The translations under genes were made by a program, and so were the position numbers. Of a DNA stretch of 64,000 bases, positions 15,757-24,002 are shown in pieces. Position 1 is the stretch's first letter. Every line of letters starts with the position of its first letter. The stretch comes from Syntrophomonas sp. UBA4922. GTDB lineage: Bacteria > Bacillota > Syntrophomonadia > Syntrophomonadales > Syntrophomonadaceae. The DNA lies in assembly GCA_002398825.1 (NCBI GenBank), contig DHBS01000007.1, positions 4,193-68,192 of the forward strand, given 5' to 3'. The notes below the pieces were generated by a model that ran no database searches, was not told the origin of the DNA, and worked only from the letters and a program-made list of their open reading frames with translations.

Positions 15757-18024
15757 CTAATCCGTTACCAGCCGGTTCAGTTCAGCCAGGGTACCGTTCT
15801 GGTTGGCTTTGATCATACCTTCGGACAATGTGTATAAATTGCCGCCGATAAACACCACGCGCTGAATCTCACGATTGCCTCCGCCCCAATAGTCTCCTGC
15901 CTTGAGGTAGTCCTGCTCATCCATATGGGTGATGCGGCCCTGCTGGGTAAAGCCCTGCGGGGAGACATTATATACATAAGCCCCCTGGAAGGCAAAGGAT
16001 CCATACTCTCCGGCACCTTCATAGACAGTCGCCGGAAAGGCTACCACATCCTGGTACATCATAAAGGCTTTGTGGTTGTCGGTAGCCTCGGAGCGGGTTC
16101 CGGAAGTTCCGATCACTACCTTGCTGACTTCGATGGGGTTATTGACGTCGGCAACATCAAACAGGCTCAGTTTCAATCCTGTAGTCCGGGTGGCTTTGCC
16201 GCTATCCTCCACTTCACTGCCCAGCCCGATCAGGTAGTGATCCCCGTAAGGATGCAGATAATTGCTGAACCCCGGGATTTTTAGCTTGCCCAGGATTTTT
16301 GGGGCTGAGGGAGTCATGTCTATCACAAATAGAGGATCGACCTGCTTGAAGGTAACCAGATAGGCCCGGGGGCCTATAAATCGGGCGGAGTATATTCTTT
16401 CTCCCGGAGCTATATCTTGGATGGCACTGACCTGCCGCATGCTCGCATTGAGAATATACACCGCGTTGCCGGATCTATCTGCGTTCCATCCGTTGCGGGT
16501 GGTGGCGATGCGGAAATAGCCGTCATATTCGTCCATGGAGAACTGGTTCAATATCGTGCCCGGAACCAGGCCGCGGCTGGCATAACTCACCCCGTTGCCC
16601 AGACCGAATTTGTATAGTACGGTGCTTTCGCTGTCTTCCGTGTACCCCTGGCGGTAGTAGGCGGGGCGGTATAATGAAGCTGCTATATAAAGATTGTTCT
16701 GCGAACAATACACATTGCCGCTTGATCCCAGGAAGGTCTCCAGAGCGAATTGGCTGCCGGCCGAGGTTAATTTTACCTGGGCGATGTTCACATAGGAGCT
16801 TAACTGCATATCGGGGAAATAGCGAATCTGATCGTAGGATTTGGTGTATTCCTGGCCGTTGACGGAATAGACCGGTTCAAAGGGCTGGTAGACATGTTCG
16901 CTGCTGATTAGATAAATGTTGTTCCCGATTTTGCGCGATGACACGTAGTTGCCGGGAGTGCCGTATTCATCAATTTTTGCCGGGCGGCTCTTTTCACTGG
17001 TATCGAATATGGTCACTAGGGTGCGGCTCTGAGCCGGCGGGTAAATTGACGGCATAAGCCTCTTGGCGGTATCTTCCATGGGTACGGGCTCAGGGTAATC
17101 ACGATTAAGCACGGAATCCTGAATTAAAATCAACCGGTTCTGGTGAAGGTACATCTCGCGGGGTCGCTGCGTAACCGGAACCCGTGCCACCACCTGTAGT
17201 TCACTGCCGGGGTAGGCCTTCACAATGATTACCTCACGGTCTTTTACCTGATAGAGGTATTCCCCGTCGGTTTTTACTATATCGGATTCATCCACTCCTT
17301 CAACCTGAACGTTGGTGCCTGAATAAGCAGTTCCGCCACTTAACAACCCGGCGGCGGGCGCAGGTTGGGCGGCTTGTTCCTGTACCGACGCGGCAGATTT
17401 CATCAGGTCGTTTTGCAGTCCTAACCGGTAGTTGTTTTGATTGTATTCATCTAATAGACGCTGCAGGTTTTGAGCCGAATTCAGGCGCGGTAACTCAGCC
17501 CCGTCAACAGAGGCCTTCTGAATGATCTGGGCCTGCTCTTCAGGGGTTTGACCCAGGGTAAAAACATGTACGGCGCGGCTGGGGGAATCCCAGACCACCT
17601 CGGCTGCAAAGAATTCGGAGATAAAGCGCAGTGGCACCACAGTGCGGCCGTTCTTGAGCACGGCTGCGGTGTCCATTGACCGGGGAGACTCGCCGGCAAT
17701 CAGCATTTCTGTGCTGTTGATGGTAAGAGTGACCTGGCGGGTTGAAGCGGTTTCATCTTCAGGCCGCGATATGATGACCTGCATATGTTCGGCATCCCAC
17801 TCAACGGTGGCGCCCAGGGCCAGTGAGCAGAAGCGAACCGGCACCATAGTGCGGTCGTTTTCATCGATATAAGGCAGCTGATCGGGGAAAAGGGTTTGCA
17901 CCCCGTTGATATAGACATTAACATCCTGCGCTTGTACGGTGGAGGCACTTAACAGGCCGACGGTCAGGAAAACAGAGAAGACTAATAATAGAGTCAAGAC
18001 AACTCCCGTGCGCCTGGCTGGCAT
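15757..18024 (-). CDS. Secreted beta-propeller protein with copper-amine-oxidase N-terminal domains
   Basis: About 755 residues from ATG 18024, chosen because AAAGG lies 10 bases before it and the protein then begins MPARRTGVVLTLLLVFSVFL, a clear signal peptide ending near AQA. Residues about 35-165 form the copper-amine-oxidase N-terminal type domain (INGVQTLF, then RTMVPVRFCSLALGATVEW and RTVVPLRFISEFFAAEVVW), a cell-wall-associated module common in Clostridia. From about residue 230 the beta-propeller family (Beta_propel) begins with VEGVDESDIVKTDGEYLY, and repeats continue to the end. It is probably a surface or wall protein; no catalytic role is known. Monocistronic, with a terminator behind it. 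Confidence 0.85.
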   Translation of the reverse strand: MPARRTGVVLTLLLVFSVFLTVGLLSASTVQAQDVNVYINGVQTLFPDQLPYIDENDRTMVPVRFCSLALGATVEWDAEHMQVIISRPEDETASTRQVTLTINSTEMLIAGESPRSMDTAAVLKNGRTVVPLRFISEFFAAEVVWDSPSRAVHVFTLGQTPEEQAQIIQKASVDGAELPRLNSAQNLQRLLDEYNQNNYRLGLQNDLMKSAASVQEQAAQPAPAAGLLSGGTAYSGTNVQVEGVDESDIVKTDGEYLYQVKDREVIIVKAYPGSELQVVARVPVTQRPREMYLHQNRLILIQDSVLNRDYPEPVPMEDTAKRLMPSIYPPAQSRTLVTIFDTSEKSRPAKIDEYGTPGNYVSSRKIGNNIYLISSEHVYQPFEPVYSVNGQEYTKSYDQIRYFPDMQLSSYVNIAQVKLTSAGSQFALETFLGSSGNVYCSQNNLYIAASLYRPAYYRQGYTEDSESTVLYKFGLGNGVSYASRGLVPGTILNQFSMDEYDGYFRIATTRNGWNADRSGNAVYILNASMRQVSAIQDIAPGERIYSARFIGPRAYLVTFKQVDPLFVIDMTPSAPKILGKLKIPGFSNYLHPYGDHYLIGLGSEVEDSGKATRTTGLKLSLFDVADVNNPIEVSKVVIGTSGTRSEATDNHKAFMMYQDVVAFPATVYEGAGEYGSFAFQGAYVYNVSPQGFTQQGRITHMDEQDYLKAGDYWGGGNREIQRVVFIGGNLYTLSEGMIKANQNGTLAELNRLVTD

Positions 18025-18456
18025 CGCATCACGACCTTTCTGGTTCAAAATTACCCTTTGCCTATGCATTACACATTCTTACGCTATAATCTTGCATAAG
18101 GCGGGCATATTCCCAGGAATTTTTGAAAGCGCTTAACTTGAGTCGCCTGAGCTTATCTGTTTGATGCTAAACAGAATGAAAAACTACCCCTGGGGCGGGG
18201 TAGTTTTTCAAGGTCAAACAAGAGTACTATGAGACTGGTTTTTGGAACGAATCGGAAGATACGATGCTCCTGTTGAGCGTCAAGAGCGGTGAGCATCTTC
18301 TGTTAAAGAATGCGCCAGGCAGCAATTGATTTTGGGGGTGATGACATAAAAATATTTGGAAATGATTATAGCAGTACAAATTACCTCTTTGGTGAGATTA
18401 GCAATCCATTGTATGCTACCATGAAATAACAGATATGCGATAAGGAGGCCTTAAAC
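18025..18456. other. 432-base divergent intergenic region
   Basis: It lies between the beta-propeller gene (minus) and the alcohol dehydrogenase (plus) and should hold promoters for both. The notable element is the strong hairpin at 18178-18209. The right-hand part is AT-rich and carries the ribosome-binding site AAGGAGG just before the dehydrogenase. Confidence 0.5.
18178..18209. terminator. Bidirectional terminator-like hairpin in a divergent promoter region
   Basis: A 13-bp perfect stem, GAAAAACTACCCC against GGGGTAGTTTTTC, with a six-base loop. A-rich and T-rich sides flank a GC-rich core, so it would work as an intrinsic terminator in either direction. No gene ends near it, so it is either an attenuator in one of the two leaders or the end of a short unannotated transcript. 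Confidence 0.6.
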
Positions 18457-19620
18457 ATGAGAAATTTCAGTTTTGTTAATCCTACCCGTATCATATTTGG
18501 ACAGGATACCATCAAACGATTGGGAAAGGAAGCAGCCAATGACGGCATCAAGAAGGCTTTGCTGGTTTATGGGCAGGGCTCGGTTTTTCGCAACGGGGTT
18601 TATGAACAGGTTGCTTCTGCCCTGCATGAGGCCGGGGTCGGATTTGTGGAACTGCCGGGGGTGCAGCCCAATCCTGTTCTCTCCAAGGTACAAACTGGAA
18701 TTGAGCTGGCCCGGGAATATCAGGTTGAAGCAGTGATAGCCGTCGGCGGAGGCAGTGTTTTTGACAGTGCTAAAATAATCGCGGCAGGATATCACCACCC
18801 TGGTGAGGTATGGGACTTCTTTGCCGGAGCAGCCCGGATTAAGCAGGCTTTACCCATATACGGAGTTCTGACCATATCTGGAACCGGGTCGGAAATGAAT
18901 AATAATGCCGTATTGACCCGGGAAGATGACCAGACCAAGTGGGGGCTGGGCTCCAAGTACCTGTATCCCCGCTTATCCATCATTGACCCTTCGGTGCAGA
19001 GCACTCTGCCCGCTCATAACACCGCCGAGGGAGCGGTGGATATGATAACCCATATCCTGGAGGTCTACTTTGACGGCAGCACGGATGTGGAGGTCATGAG
19101 GGAGTATATGGAAGGACTGATTAAAACGGTCATGAGAGAAGCCGTCAAGGTCTTGCGGGATCCGGCTGATTATCAAGCCAGGGCGCAGCTGGCCTGGGCC
19201 GGAACCCTGGCATTCAACGGCAGCACAACCCCGGGGACCCGGGGAGGGGATTGGGCTACCCATGGCATGGAGCACAGCCTGAGCGCTTTTTACCCGGTGG
19301 CGCATGGAGCCGGGCTGGCGGTGCTTTTGCCGGTCTGGATGCGGTATGTGTACAAGAACGATCCCGGTACTTTCCACCGTTTTGCTGAAAAAATCTTTGG
19401 CATAACCGCCTTGGAGGGTGATGATCTGATCGTGGCAGGAATTGATGCCCTCCAGGCCTTTTTTATATCGTTAAACATTCCTTCGCGCCTGCGCGACCTT
19501 GGCGTAGAGGCTGCTGATCTGGAAACCATGGCTGACAATGCGGTATTAAAAGGCTCACTGGGAGTCTTGCAAAGGCTGGGGCGGGAGGATGTACTGAATA
19601 TATACCGCCAGGCCTGGTAG
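18457..19620 (+). CDS. bdhA: Iron-containing alcohol dehydrogenase, butanol dehydrogenase-like
   Basis: 387 residues of the group III alcohol dehydrogenase family. NPTRIIFGQDTI opens the protein, AVGGGSVFDSAKIIA is the NAD(P)-binding glycine motif with its conserved Asp, and metal-ligand segments follow: EGAVDMITHILEVYF, THGMEHSL and PVAHGAGLAVLLP. Length and motifs match clostridial BdhA/YqhD-like enzymes that interconvert aldehydes and alcohols. In a beta-oxidising syntroph it could dispose of or produce butanol or ethanol; the substrate is inferred only. AAGGAGG precedes the ATG. A small palindromic repeat lies just behind the stop. Confidence 0.87.
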   Translation: MRNFSFVNPTRIIFGQDTIKRLGKEAANDGIKKALLVYGQGSVFRNGVYEQVASALHEAGVGFVELPGVQPNPVLSKVQTGIELAREYQVEAVIAVGGGSVFDSAKIIAAGYHHPGEVWDFFAGAARIKQALPIYGVLTISGTGSEMNNNAVLTREDDQTKWGLGSKYLYPRLSIIDPSVQSTLPAHNTAEGAVDMITHILEVYFDGSTDVEVMREYMEGLIKTVMREAVKVLRDPADYQARAQLAWAGTLAFNGSTTPGTRGGDWATHGMEHSLSAFYPVAHGAGLAVLLPVWMRYVYKNDPGTFHRFAEKIFGITALEGDDLIVAGIDALQAFFISLNIPSRLRDLGVEAADLETMADNAVLKGSLGVLQRLGREDVLNIYRQAW

Positions 19621-19632
19621 GCTTCGGGGGCC

Positions 19633-19677
19633 GGGTGACAACTGGGTGACAAAAAGGACCGCCCCCAATTGTCACCC
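19633..19677. repeat. Small palindromic repeat, copy 1
   Basis: GGGTGACAA and TTGTCACCC (9-bp stem) enclose a second GGGTGAC and the core GACAAAAAGGACCGCCCCC. The same core occurs on the minus strand at 55317-55353 (GACAAAAAAGGAACGCCCCC, again inside a GTC/GAC-ended palindrome). The two are evidently members of one dispersed family, placed directly after a gene end in both cases. Confidence 0.65.
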
Positions 19678-19792
19678 TGATCTCCCCTCCCCGTTCCTGC
19701 CCTGCCTGTTTCTCCCTCTCTACCGGAAGGAAAACAGCAGGCGATTACGAATTAAGTATTAATCGCTATTATCTGTATCAGGGGGAATTCAT

Positions 19793-20050
19793 GTGTTCAA
19801 ATATGAATTTGTAATCCTTAATGTAACCCAGCTGAAAGGAAAGCGCATTGAAGGCACCCGCGATTATGATCTCAAAGTGCGGGTGACCAGGGCGGATGAG
19901 TTGGTTTTCGAGGAAACCGTCCGGGTGAGAAAAACCGTTAACGGAATATTCCCGGAAGAAGAGATAATCTCGAAGAAAATCAAGTCTCAAACTTTGAAAA
20001 AAGAATTGATTCAGGAAATAAAGGCTTATGTGAAAAAACATAAGAAATAG
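19793..20050 (+). CDS. Conserved small hypothetical protein
   Basis: 85 residues, start GTG 19793 behind AGGGGG at a suitable distance; an overlapping ATG two bases earlier leads to a quick stop. The protein is strongly charged, with beta-strand-like alternation in the first half (FEFVILNVTQL-like start, then DYDLKVRVTRADELVFEETV) and a lysine-rich helical end. No signal peptide or known motif is visible. It precedes the TlpA-like lipoprotein gene by 34 bases and may be cotranscribed with it. I do not recognise the family. Confidence 0.55.
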   Translation: MFKYEFVILNVTQLKGKRIEGTRDYDLKVRVTRADELVFEETVRVRKTVNGIFPEEEIISKKIKSQTLKKELIQEIKAYVKKHKK

Positions 20051-20084
20051 CCTTTTCACTTAAATACCGTTCACGGAGGTGTGA

Positions 20085-20708
20085 ATGAAGAGACTAATTG
20101 CACTGCTCGTGGTTTTAATTTTACTTCTTCCGTCAGGATGCAGCCGGGACGAGCAAACCGGGAGCCCGGCCTCAGACTCTATTGATCACAATTCTCCGAT
20201 AAAGGAAATGGTTGGCAACCAAACCGGGAGCCCGGCACCAAAACCGGGAAAGAACCCCTTGGCAGGCAATGTTATTCCAGAGTTTTCGGCAACCGACCTT
20301 AATGGTCAGACGGTGACCGAACAGGTTTTTCAACAGCACACCCTGACCATGATCAATCTGTGGGGTACCTTTTGCCAACCTTGTATAAAAGAAATGCCTG
20401 ACTTGGAGCGTCTGCAAAAGAAGTATGAAAGCTCCGGGGTTAAAATCCTGGGGGTGGTAGTGGATAAGAATGTGGAAGCCGCCAGAAGAATTGTTTCAGC
20501 CAGCGGTGCTCTCTATCAGAATGTTATTCCCGACGCTTCCCTGGAGAAAAGTGTCTGCCGGGCTTTCGATTATGTTCCGGCCACTATTTTCGTGGATAGC
20601 AGCGGTCAAGTTCTGGGAGAATTGGTCAGCGGCAGCAATAGCCTGGAGGGCTACAGCAAAGTGATTGACAGGCTGCTCGGGCCTGAACCGGACGCTGCAG
20701 CCAGATGA
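20085..20708 (+). CDS. TlpA/ResA-like thioredoxin-fold lipoprotein
   Basis: 207 residues. A lipoprotein signal peptide (MKRLIALLVVLILLLPSGCS) ends at the lipobox cysteine near residue 19. A low-complexity linker with a duplicated QTGSPA follows to about residue 60, and then the redoxin domain: INLWGTFCQPCIKEMPDLERL with the CQPC active site, VLGVVVDK, and the cis-proline region FDYVPATIFVDSSGQV. Such proteins reduce or oxidise thiols outside the membrane, for instance in cytochrome maturation or sporulation. The CXXC peptide and the polyferredoxin genes that follow suggest an extracytoplasmic electron-transfer module. Two 17-bp identical repeats (20154-20170 and 20220-20236) encode the linker duplication. 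Confidence 0.87.
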   Translation: MKRLIALLVVLILLLPSGCSRDEQTGSPASDSIDHNSPIKEMVGNQTGSPAPKPGKNPLAGNVIPEFSATDLNGQTVTEQVFQQHTLTMINLWGTFCQPCIKEMPDLERLQKKYESSGVKILGVVVDKNVEAARRIVSASGALYQNVIPDASLEKSVCRAFDYVPATIFVDSSGQVLGELVSGSNSLEGYSKVIDRLLGPEPDAAAR

Positions 20709-20749
20709 GCGCTTAAAGCCATAGACTCCGGGTGATATGGGGTGATGAG

Positions 20750-20887
20750 ATGAGAGGAAAGATGCTCAGACTGGTGCTTCCGGCGCTGGGTCTGGCCATG
20801 ATTCTATTCGGGTTGCTGCGCAATGAACACCTGACTGTATGGGCCAAGGCCATAACCATATGCCTGGAATGCGTTGGTATTGGTTGA
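20750..20887 (+). CDS. CD1871A-like small membrane protein with CXXC motif
   Basis: A 45-residue protein with one membrane helix (RLVLPALGLAMILFGLL) followed by EHLTVWAKAITICLECVGIG at the very C-terminus. The CLEC pair near the end is the hallmark of a family of tiny CXXC proteins known from Clostridioides (CD1871A type), usually encoded between a TlpA-like redoxin and a 4Fe-4S membrane protein, exactly as here. The cysteine pair probably passes electrons between the polyferredoxin and the redoxin; that is inference from gene order. Its stop codon is one base before the ATG of the polyferredoxin gene, so translation is coupled. Confidence 0.8.
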   Translation: MRGKMLRLVLPALGLAMILFGLLRNEHLTVWAKAITICLECVGIG

Positions 20888-20888
20888 T

Positions 20889-21731
20889 ATGAGAGCATGG
20901 GTGCAGCTAATCAGTGTCTTCATGTGGAACCCGCTGATGGGGAACTTTATCAGCGGACACATCTACCGGGGAAAACTCAAACAGATCTGTATTCCCGCTC
21001 TGAACTGCTATTCTTGCCCGGGGGCGATAGGGTCTTGCCCTTTGGGTTCGCTGCAGACCGTTTTAGCCGACCCTTTTTATAATTGGTCATTTTACGTTGT
21101 GGGCTGGCTGGTTGTGTTCGGCTCATTTTTAGGGCGCTGGATCTGCGGTTGGATCTGTCCCTTCGGCATGCTGCAGGAATGGCTTTACAAGGCGCCCTTT
21201 GTAAAACTGGCGCTGCCTCAATGGATGCGCTGGAGCAAGTACCTCATCCTGCTTGTTTTCGTAATCTGGATACCCCTGGCAGGGGCTCGTACTTTAGGCC
21301 TGGGAGTGCCGGCCTTCTGTAAATATATCTGCCCGGCCGGTACATTGGAAGCAGGCCTGCCGCTGGTGGGTCTGGTTCCGGGTTTGCAGGCTGCGATCGG
21401 CAGCCTGTTCGTCCTCAAAATGACGATATTGTTTGCGGTAATCGTTGTCAGCTTCATGATATTTAGGCCATTTTGCCGGGTTTTATGCCCGCTCGGGGCT
21501 ATTTACGGACTTTTTAACCGGGTTAGCTGGTATCATTATAAATGCGACCGGGAGTTATGTGCCGGTTGCGGAACTTGTGCAAACCAATGCCGGATGAACG
21601 TTGACCCTGCGCGGGAGGCTAATAGCCCGGAATGTATCCGCTGCGGGGATTGTTTACAGAAGTGCCCTCAGGGCGCTTTATCTGCGGTGTACGGTTTCAA
21701 CTCCAAAACTGAGGCGATTGGCAACGAATAA
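20889..21731 (+). CDS. NapH-like membrane polyferredoxin (4Fe-4S)
   Basis: 280 residues from ATG 20889; an in-frame TTG 15 bases earlier lies inside the preceding gene. Four to five membrane helices carry cytoplasmic cysteine motifs of the NapH/CcoG type: CYSCPGAIGSC, CGWICPFGMLQ, CKYICPAGTLE and CRVLCPLGAIYGL. Two classic 4Fe-4S sites end the protein (CAGCGTCANQC and CIRCGDCLQKC). Such proteins conduct electrons across or into the membrane from a cytoplasmic ferredoxin or quinol. Next to the CXXC peptide and the TlpA lipoprotein it likely supplies reductant to extracytoplasmic thiols. Confidence 0.88.
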   Translation: MRAWVQLISVFMWNPLMGNFISGHIYRGKLKQICIPALNCYSCPGAIGSCPLGSLQTVLADPFYNWSFYVVGWLVVFGSFLGRWICGWICPFGMLQEWLYKAPFVKLALPQWMRWSKYLILLVFVIWIPLAGARTLGLGVPAFCKYICPAGTLEAGLPLVGLVPGLQAAIGSLFVLKMTILFAVIVVSFMIFRPFCRVLCPLGAIYGLFNRVSWYHYKCDRELCAGCGTCANQCRMNVDPAREANSPECIRCGDCLQKCPQGALSAVYGFNSKTEAIGNE

Positions 21732-21795
21732 TCTAAAGGTGTATTAGTTTGGCGGGGATTTGAGAAGAACGGTTTGCAGAAAGGGGTTGCTAAAG

Positions 21796-22497
21796 ATGTT
21801 TAACCGGCCCGGATGGATGTTAATAGGTCTGGTGGTTTTGTTATTGCTCAGTTTGGCTGGCTGCAGCCGGTCAGGCTCAGCGGAGCAGAAGGAACCGGCA
21901 TCCAAAGAAAGTGTGTCCATACAGAGCAGCGGTACTGCCAAAGCTAAAAGCCTGGCAGAAATCCTGGCCCAGGGCAAAAACCATCCCGGGGTTTACTGTG
22001 AATTTGCGGTCAAACCTGATGAAGGCAGTGTGCTGCAGGGCAAGTTGTGGATTGCCGGCAATAACCTGCGCTCGGAAACTATTGATGCCGGGAGCCAAAG
22101 CACCGCCATCTTCATCCGCAACAGCAAAGGCTACAACTACATGTTTACATCCGGGGATGAACAGGCTATAAAGGTCACTGATGAGCAGCCGGCAGAAGAC
22201 ATCAATCCAGTGCACAGTATTGATAACGTAGACGAAAACACCCAACCGCTGGGCAAGGAGGTCCTGGACGGGAAAAATTGTGTGGTAGTTCAATATAAGC
22301 AGGATGAGGTTGACAACCGTATATGGTTATGGGAAGATCATGGCCTGCCGATCCGAATCGAGAGCACCTACAATAACAGCACTACAGTGATGGAATACAG
22401 CAACTATAAGTTCGAGGCCCTGCCGGAATCGCTTTTCGAACTGCCTTCGGGCATGAAAGTGATGGAGCTTCCCGGCATAGGGAGCGGAACGCCGTAA
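21796..22497 (+). CDS. LolA-like lipoprotein (DUF4412-type)
   Basis: About 233 residues from ATG 21796, preceded by AAAGGGG; an upstream in-frame start would put 12 charged residues before the signal. The signal peptide MFNRPGWMLIGLVVLLLLSL ends at the lipobox LAGC. The mature part is an antiparallel-beta protein (GKLWIAGNNLRSE, GYNYMFTSGDEQAIKV, DNRIWLWEDHGLPIRIES) with a FELPSGMKVMELPG end, as in LolA/LppX-fold and DUF4412 proteins. These bind a lipid or hydrophobic ligand outside the cell. It follows the redox module by 64 bases, and cotranscription is possible. Confidence 0.7.
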   Translation: MFNRPGWMLIGLVVLLLLSLAGCSRSGSAEQKEPASKESVSIQSSGTAKAKSLAEILAQGKNHPGVYCEFAVKPDEGSVLQGKLWIAGNNLRSETIDAGSQSTAIFIRNSKGYNYMFTSGDEQAIKVTDEQPAEDINPVHSIDNVDENTQPLGKEVLDGKNCVVVQYKQDEVDNRIWLWEDHGLPIRIESTYNNSTTVMEYSNYKFEALPESLFELPSGMKVMELPGIGSGTP

Positions 22498-22584
22498 ACC
22501 TTTATTACCGGTCTGCAAGAGAAGTCTCTAAACAAATGTTTAGCAATATAAACAAATGACAATATATTAATAATAACGGTAGGC

Positions 22585-23274
22585 TTAATCCTGACATACC
22601 AATCGCAGCAGATCTCCTTCCAGAGACAAGAGTTCCGGCGAGGAGAATATCCGGGGTTCGCTCAGATCGACCGGAAACTGCTGTATGATGCGGGCCGGGC
22701 GGCTGGATATCAAGAGAATCCGGTCGGCAAGATACAATGCTTCCTTGAGGTCGTGGGTGACTGATACCATGGTAAAGCGGTGTTGCTGCCAAAGCCGCAT
22801 GACATCATTCATAATGTCAACCTTGACCTTTAAATCCAGGGAAGCGAAAGCTTCGTCCATAATCAGCAAATCTGGAGAGACTGCCAGGGCTCGGGCCAAA
22901 TTGACCCGCTGCTTCATGCCTCCGCTCAGTTGGGATGGGTAATAATCGGAAAATTCCTCCAGATGCAAGCTATTAAGCAACGCATCGATATTAGCCCGAT
23001 CGTTTACAAAGAGTAGATTCTGCCGGATAGTACGCCAGGGGATGAGGCGAGGCTCCTGAAAGACAAAACCGATCTTTTGGCTGTTGACTTCGAGTTGTCC
23101 CCGTGTGGGGGCTTCGATTCCGGCCAGCAATCTTAAAAAGGTGGTTTTGCCTGAACCCGAAAGCCCTAAAATTACGATTCTTTCAGAAGGGCTAATGACC
23201 AGATCCCAGTTTTCCAGAACCCTCAGCCCGGCAAAATCCTTGTATATCCCCTTAAGCTCTATGCTGGCCCCCAT
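22585..23274 (-). CDS. ABC transporter ATP-binding protein, SsuB/TauB type
   Basis: 229 residues with every ABC signature: Walker A GLSGSGKTTFLRLLAG, the Q-loop VFQEPRLIPWRTI, the signature LSGGMKQRVNLARAL, Walker B LLIMDEAFASLD and the switch histidine in VSVTHD. It belongs to the nitrate/sulfonate/taurine subfamily by general sequence. It overlaps the permease gene by 16 bases, and the solute-binding gene precedes that, so the three form one importer operon transcribed leftward. The substrate may be a sulfonate, thiamine precursor or similar small molecule; nothing here decides. Confidence 0.9.
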   Translation of the reverse strand: MGASIELKGIYKDFAGLRVLENWDLVISPSERIVILGLSGSGKTTFLRLLAGIEAPTRGQLEVNSQKIGFVFQEPRLIPWRTIRQNLLFVNDRANIDALLNSLHLEEFSDYYPSQLSGGMKQRVNLARALAVSPDLLIMDEAFASLDLKVKVDIMNDVMRLWQQHRFTMVSVTHDLKEALYLADRILLISSRPARIIQQFPVDLSEPRIFSSPELLSLEGDLLRLVCQD

Positions 23275-24002
23275 CGCTTTGACATCCTCCTTAAAAGGTA
23301 TTTGACCAGACGTTCAGTGGTGATGCCCAATATGCAAGCCATAAGTGTGACCGACCAGGCGCCGGCTGAGTCGACCACCATGCGGGCATTGAATATCTCC
23401 ACACCCAGTCCGCTGCCTCCGGCCAGATATTCGGATACCAGAACCACTTTCCAGGCTTGCCCGATGGTCACATCGATTATAGCTGCAATAAAGGGCAAGA
23501 GTGAGCCCCAGTAGATGTAGTGGAAAACCTTGTTAAAAGGCACCCGATAGACACGGGCCATTTCCAGAAGATCTTTGTCCAGATTGCGCATCCCCGAGAC
23601 TGTGGTCAATACGGCGGTCGGCAGCAGGGAAACGAAGGTAATGAAAACTGGACCTCTCCAACCTACGCCCCAGGCAAAAATAACCAGAGTTAACCAGGAC
23701 ACAACCGGAACCGCTTGTATAAACATGATGATGGGGCGGAACATTTCATAAAAAGCCTCGGATATTCCCAAAAAAAGCCCGGCAATGATGCCTAAGAGAA
23801 GCACCAGGACCAGAGCTAAACCTACTTTCCAGGCAGTTTGCAGAGCGGCCTCCAGCATCCTGGGATTGGTCAGGTGTTCACCCAGCAATCCCAGGGTTTC
23901 TGATGGTACCGGAATAATTACGCGACTTATAAAAAAAGATAGAATCTGCCAGCATACCAGGAAAACGATGATGCCGGTCAGTGCTCTGCTTAATCCCTTC
24001 AT
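23259..24002 (-). CDS. ABC transporter permease, SsuC type
   Basis: 247 residues with six predicted membrane segments and the EAA loop DLLEMARVYRVPFNKVFHYI, where the ATPase docks. The family pattern (PVVSWLTLVIFAWGVGWRGP, then VFITFVSLLPTAVLTTVSGM) matches BPD-type permeases of the nitrate/sulfonate/pyrimidine-precursor importers. It overlaps the ATPase gene by 16 bases and the solute-binding-protein gene by 4 bases, a tight arrangement typical of coupled translation. Confidence 0.9.
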   Translation of the reverse strand: MKGLSRALTGIIVFLVCWQILSFFISRVIIPVPSETLGLLGEHLTNPRMLEAALQTAWKVGLALVLVLLLGIIAGLFLGISEAFYEMFRPIIMFIQAVPVVSWLTLVIFAWGVGWRGPVFITFVSLLPTAVLTTVSGMRNLDKDLLEMARVYRVPFNKVFHYIYWGSLLPFIAAIIDVTIGQAWKVVLVSEYLAGGSGLGVEIFNARMVVDSAGAWSVTLMACILGITTERLVKYLLRRMSKRWGPA

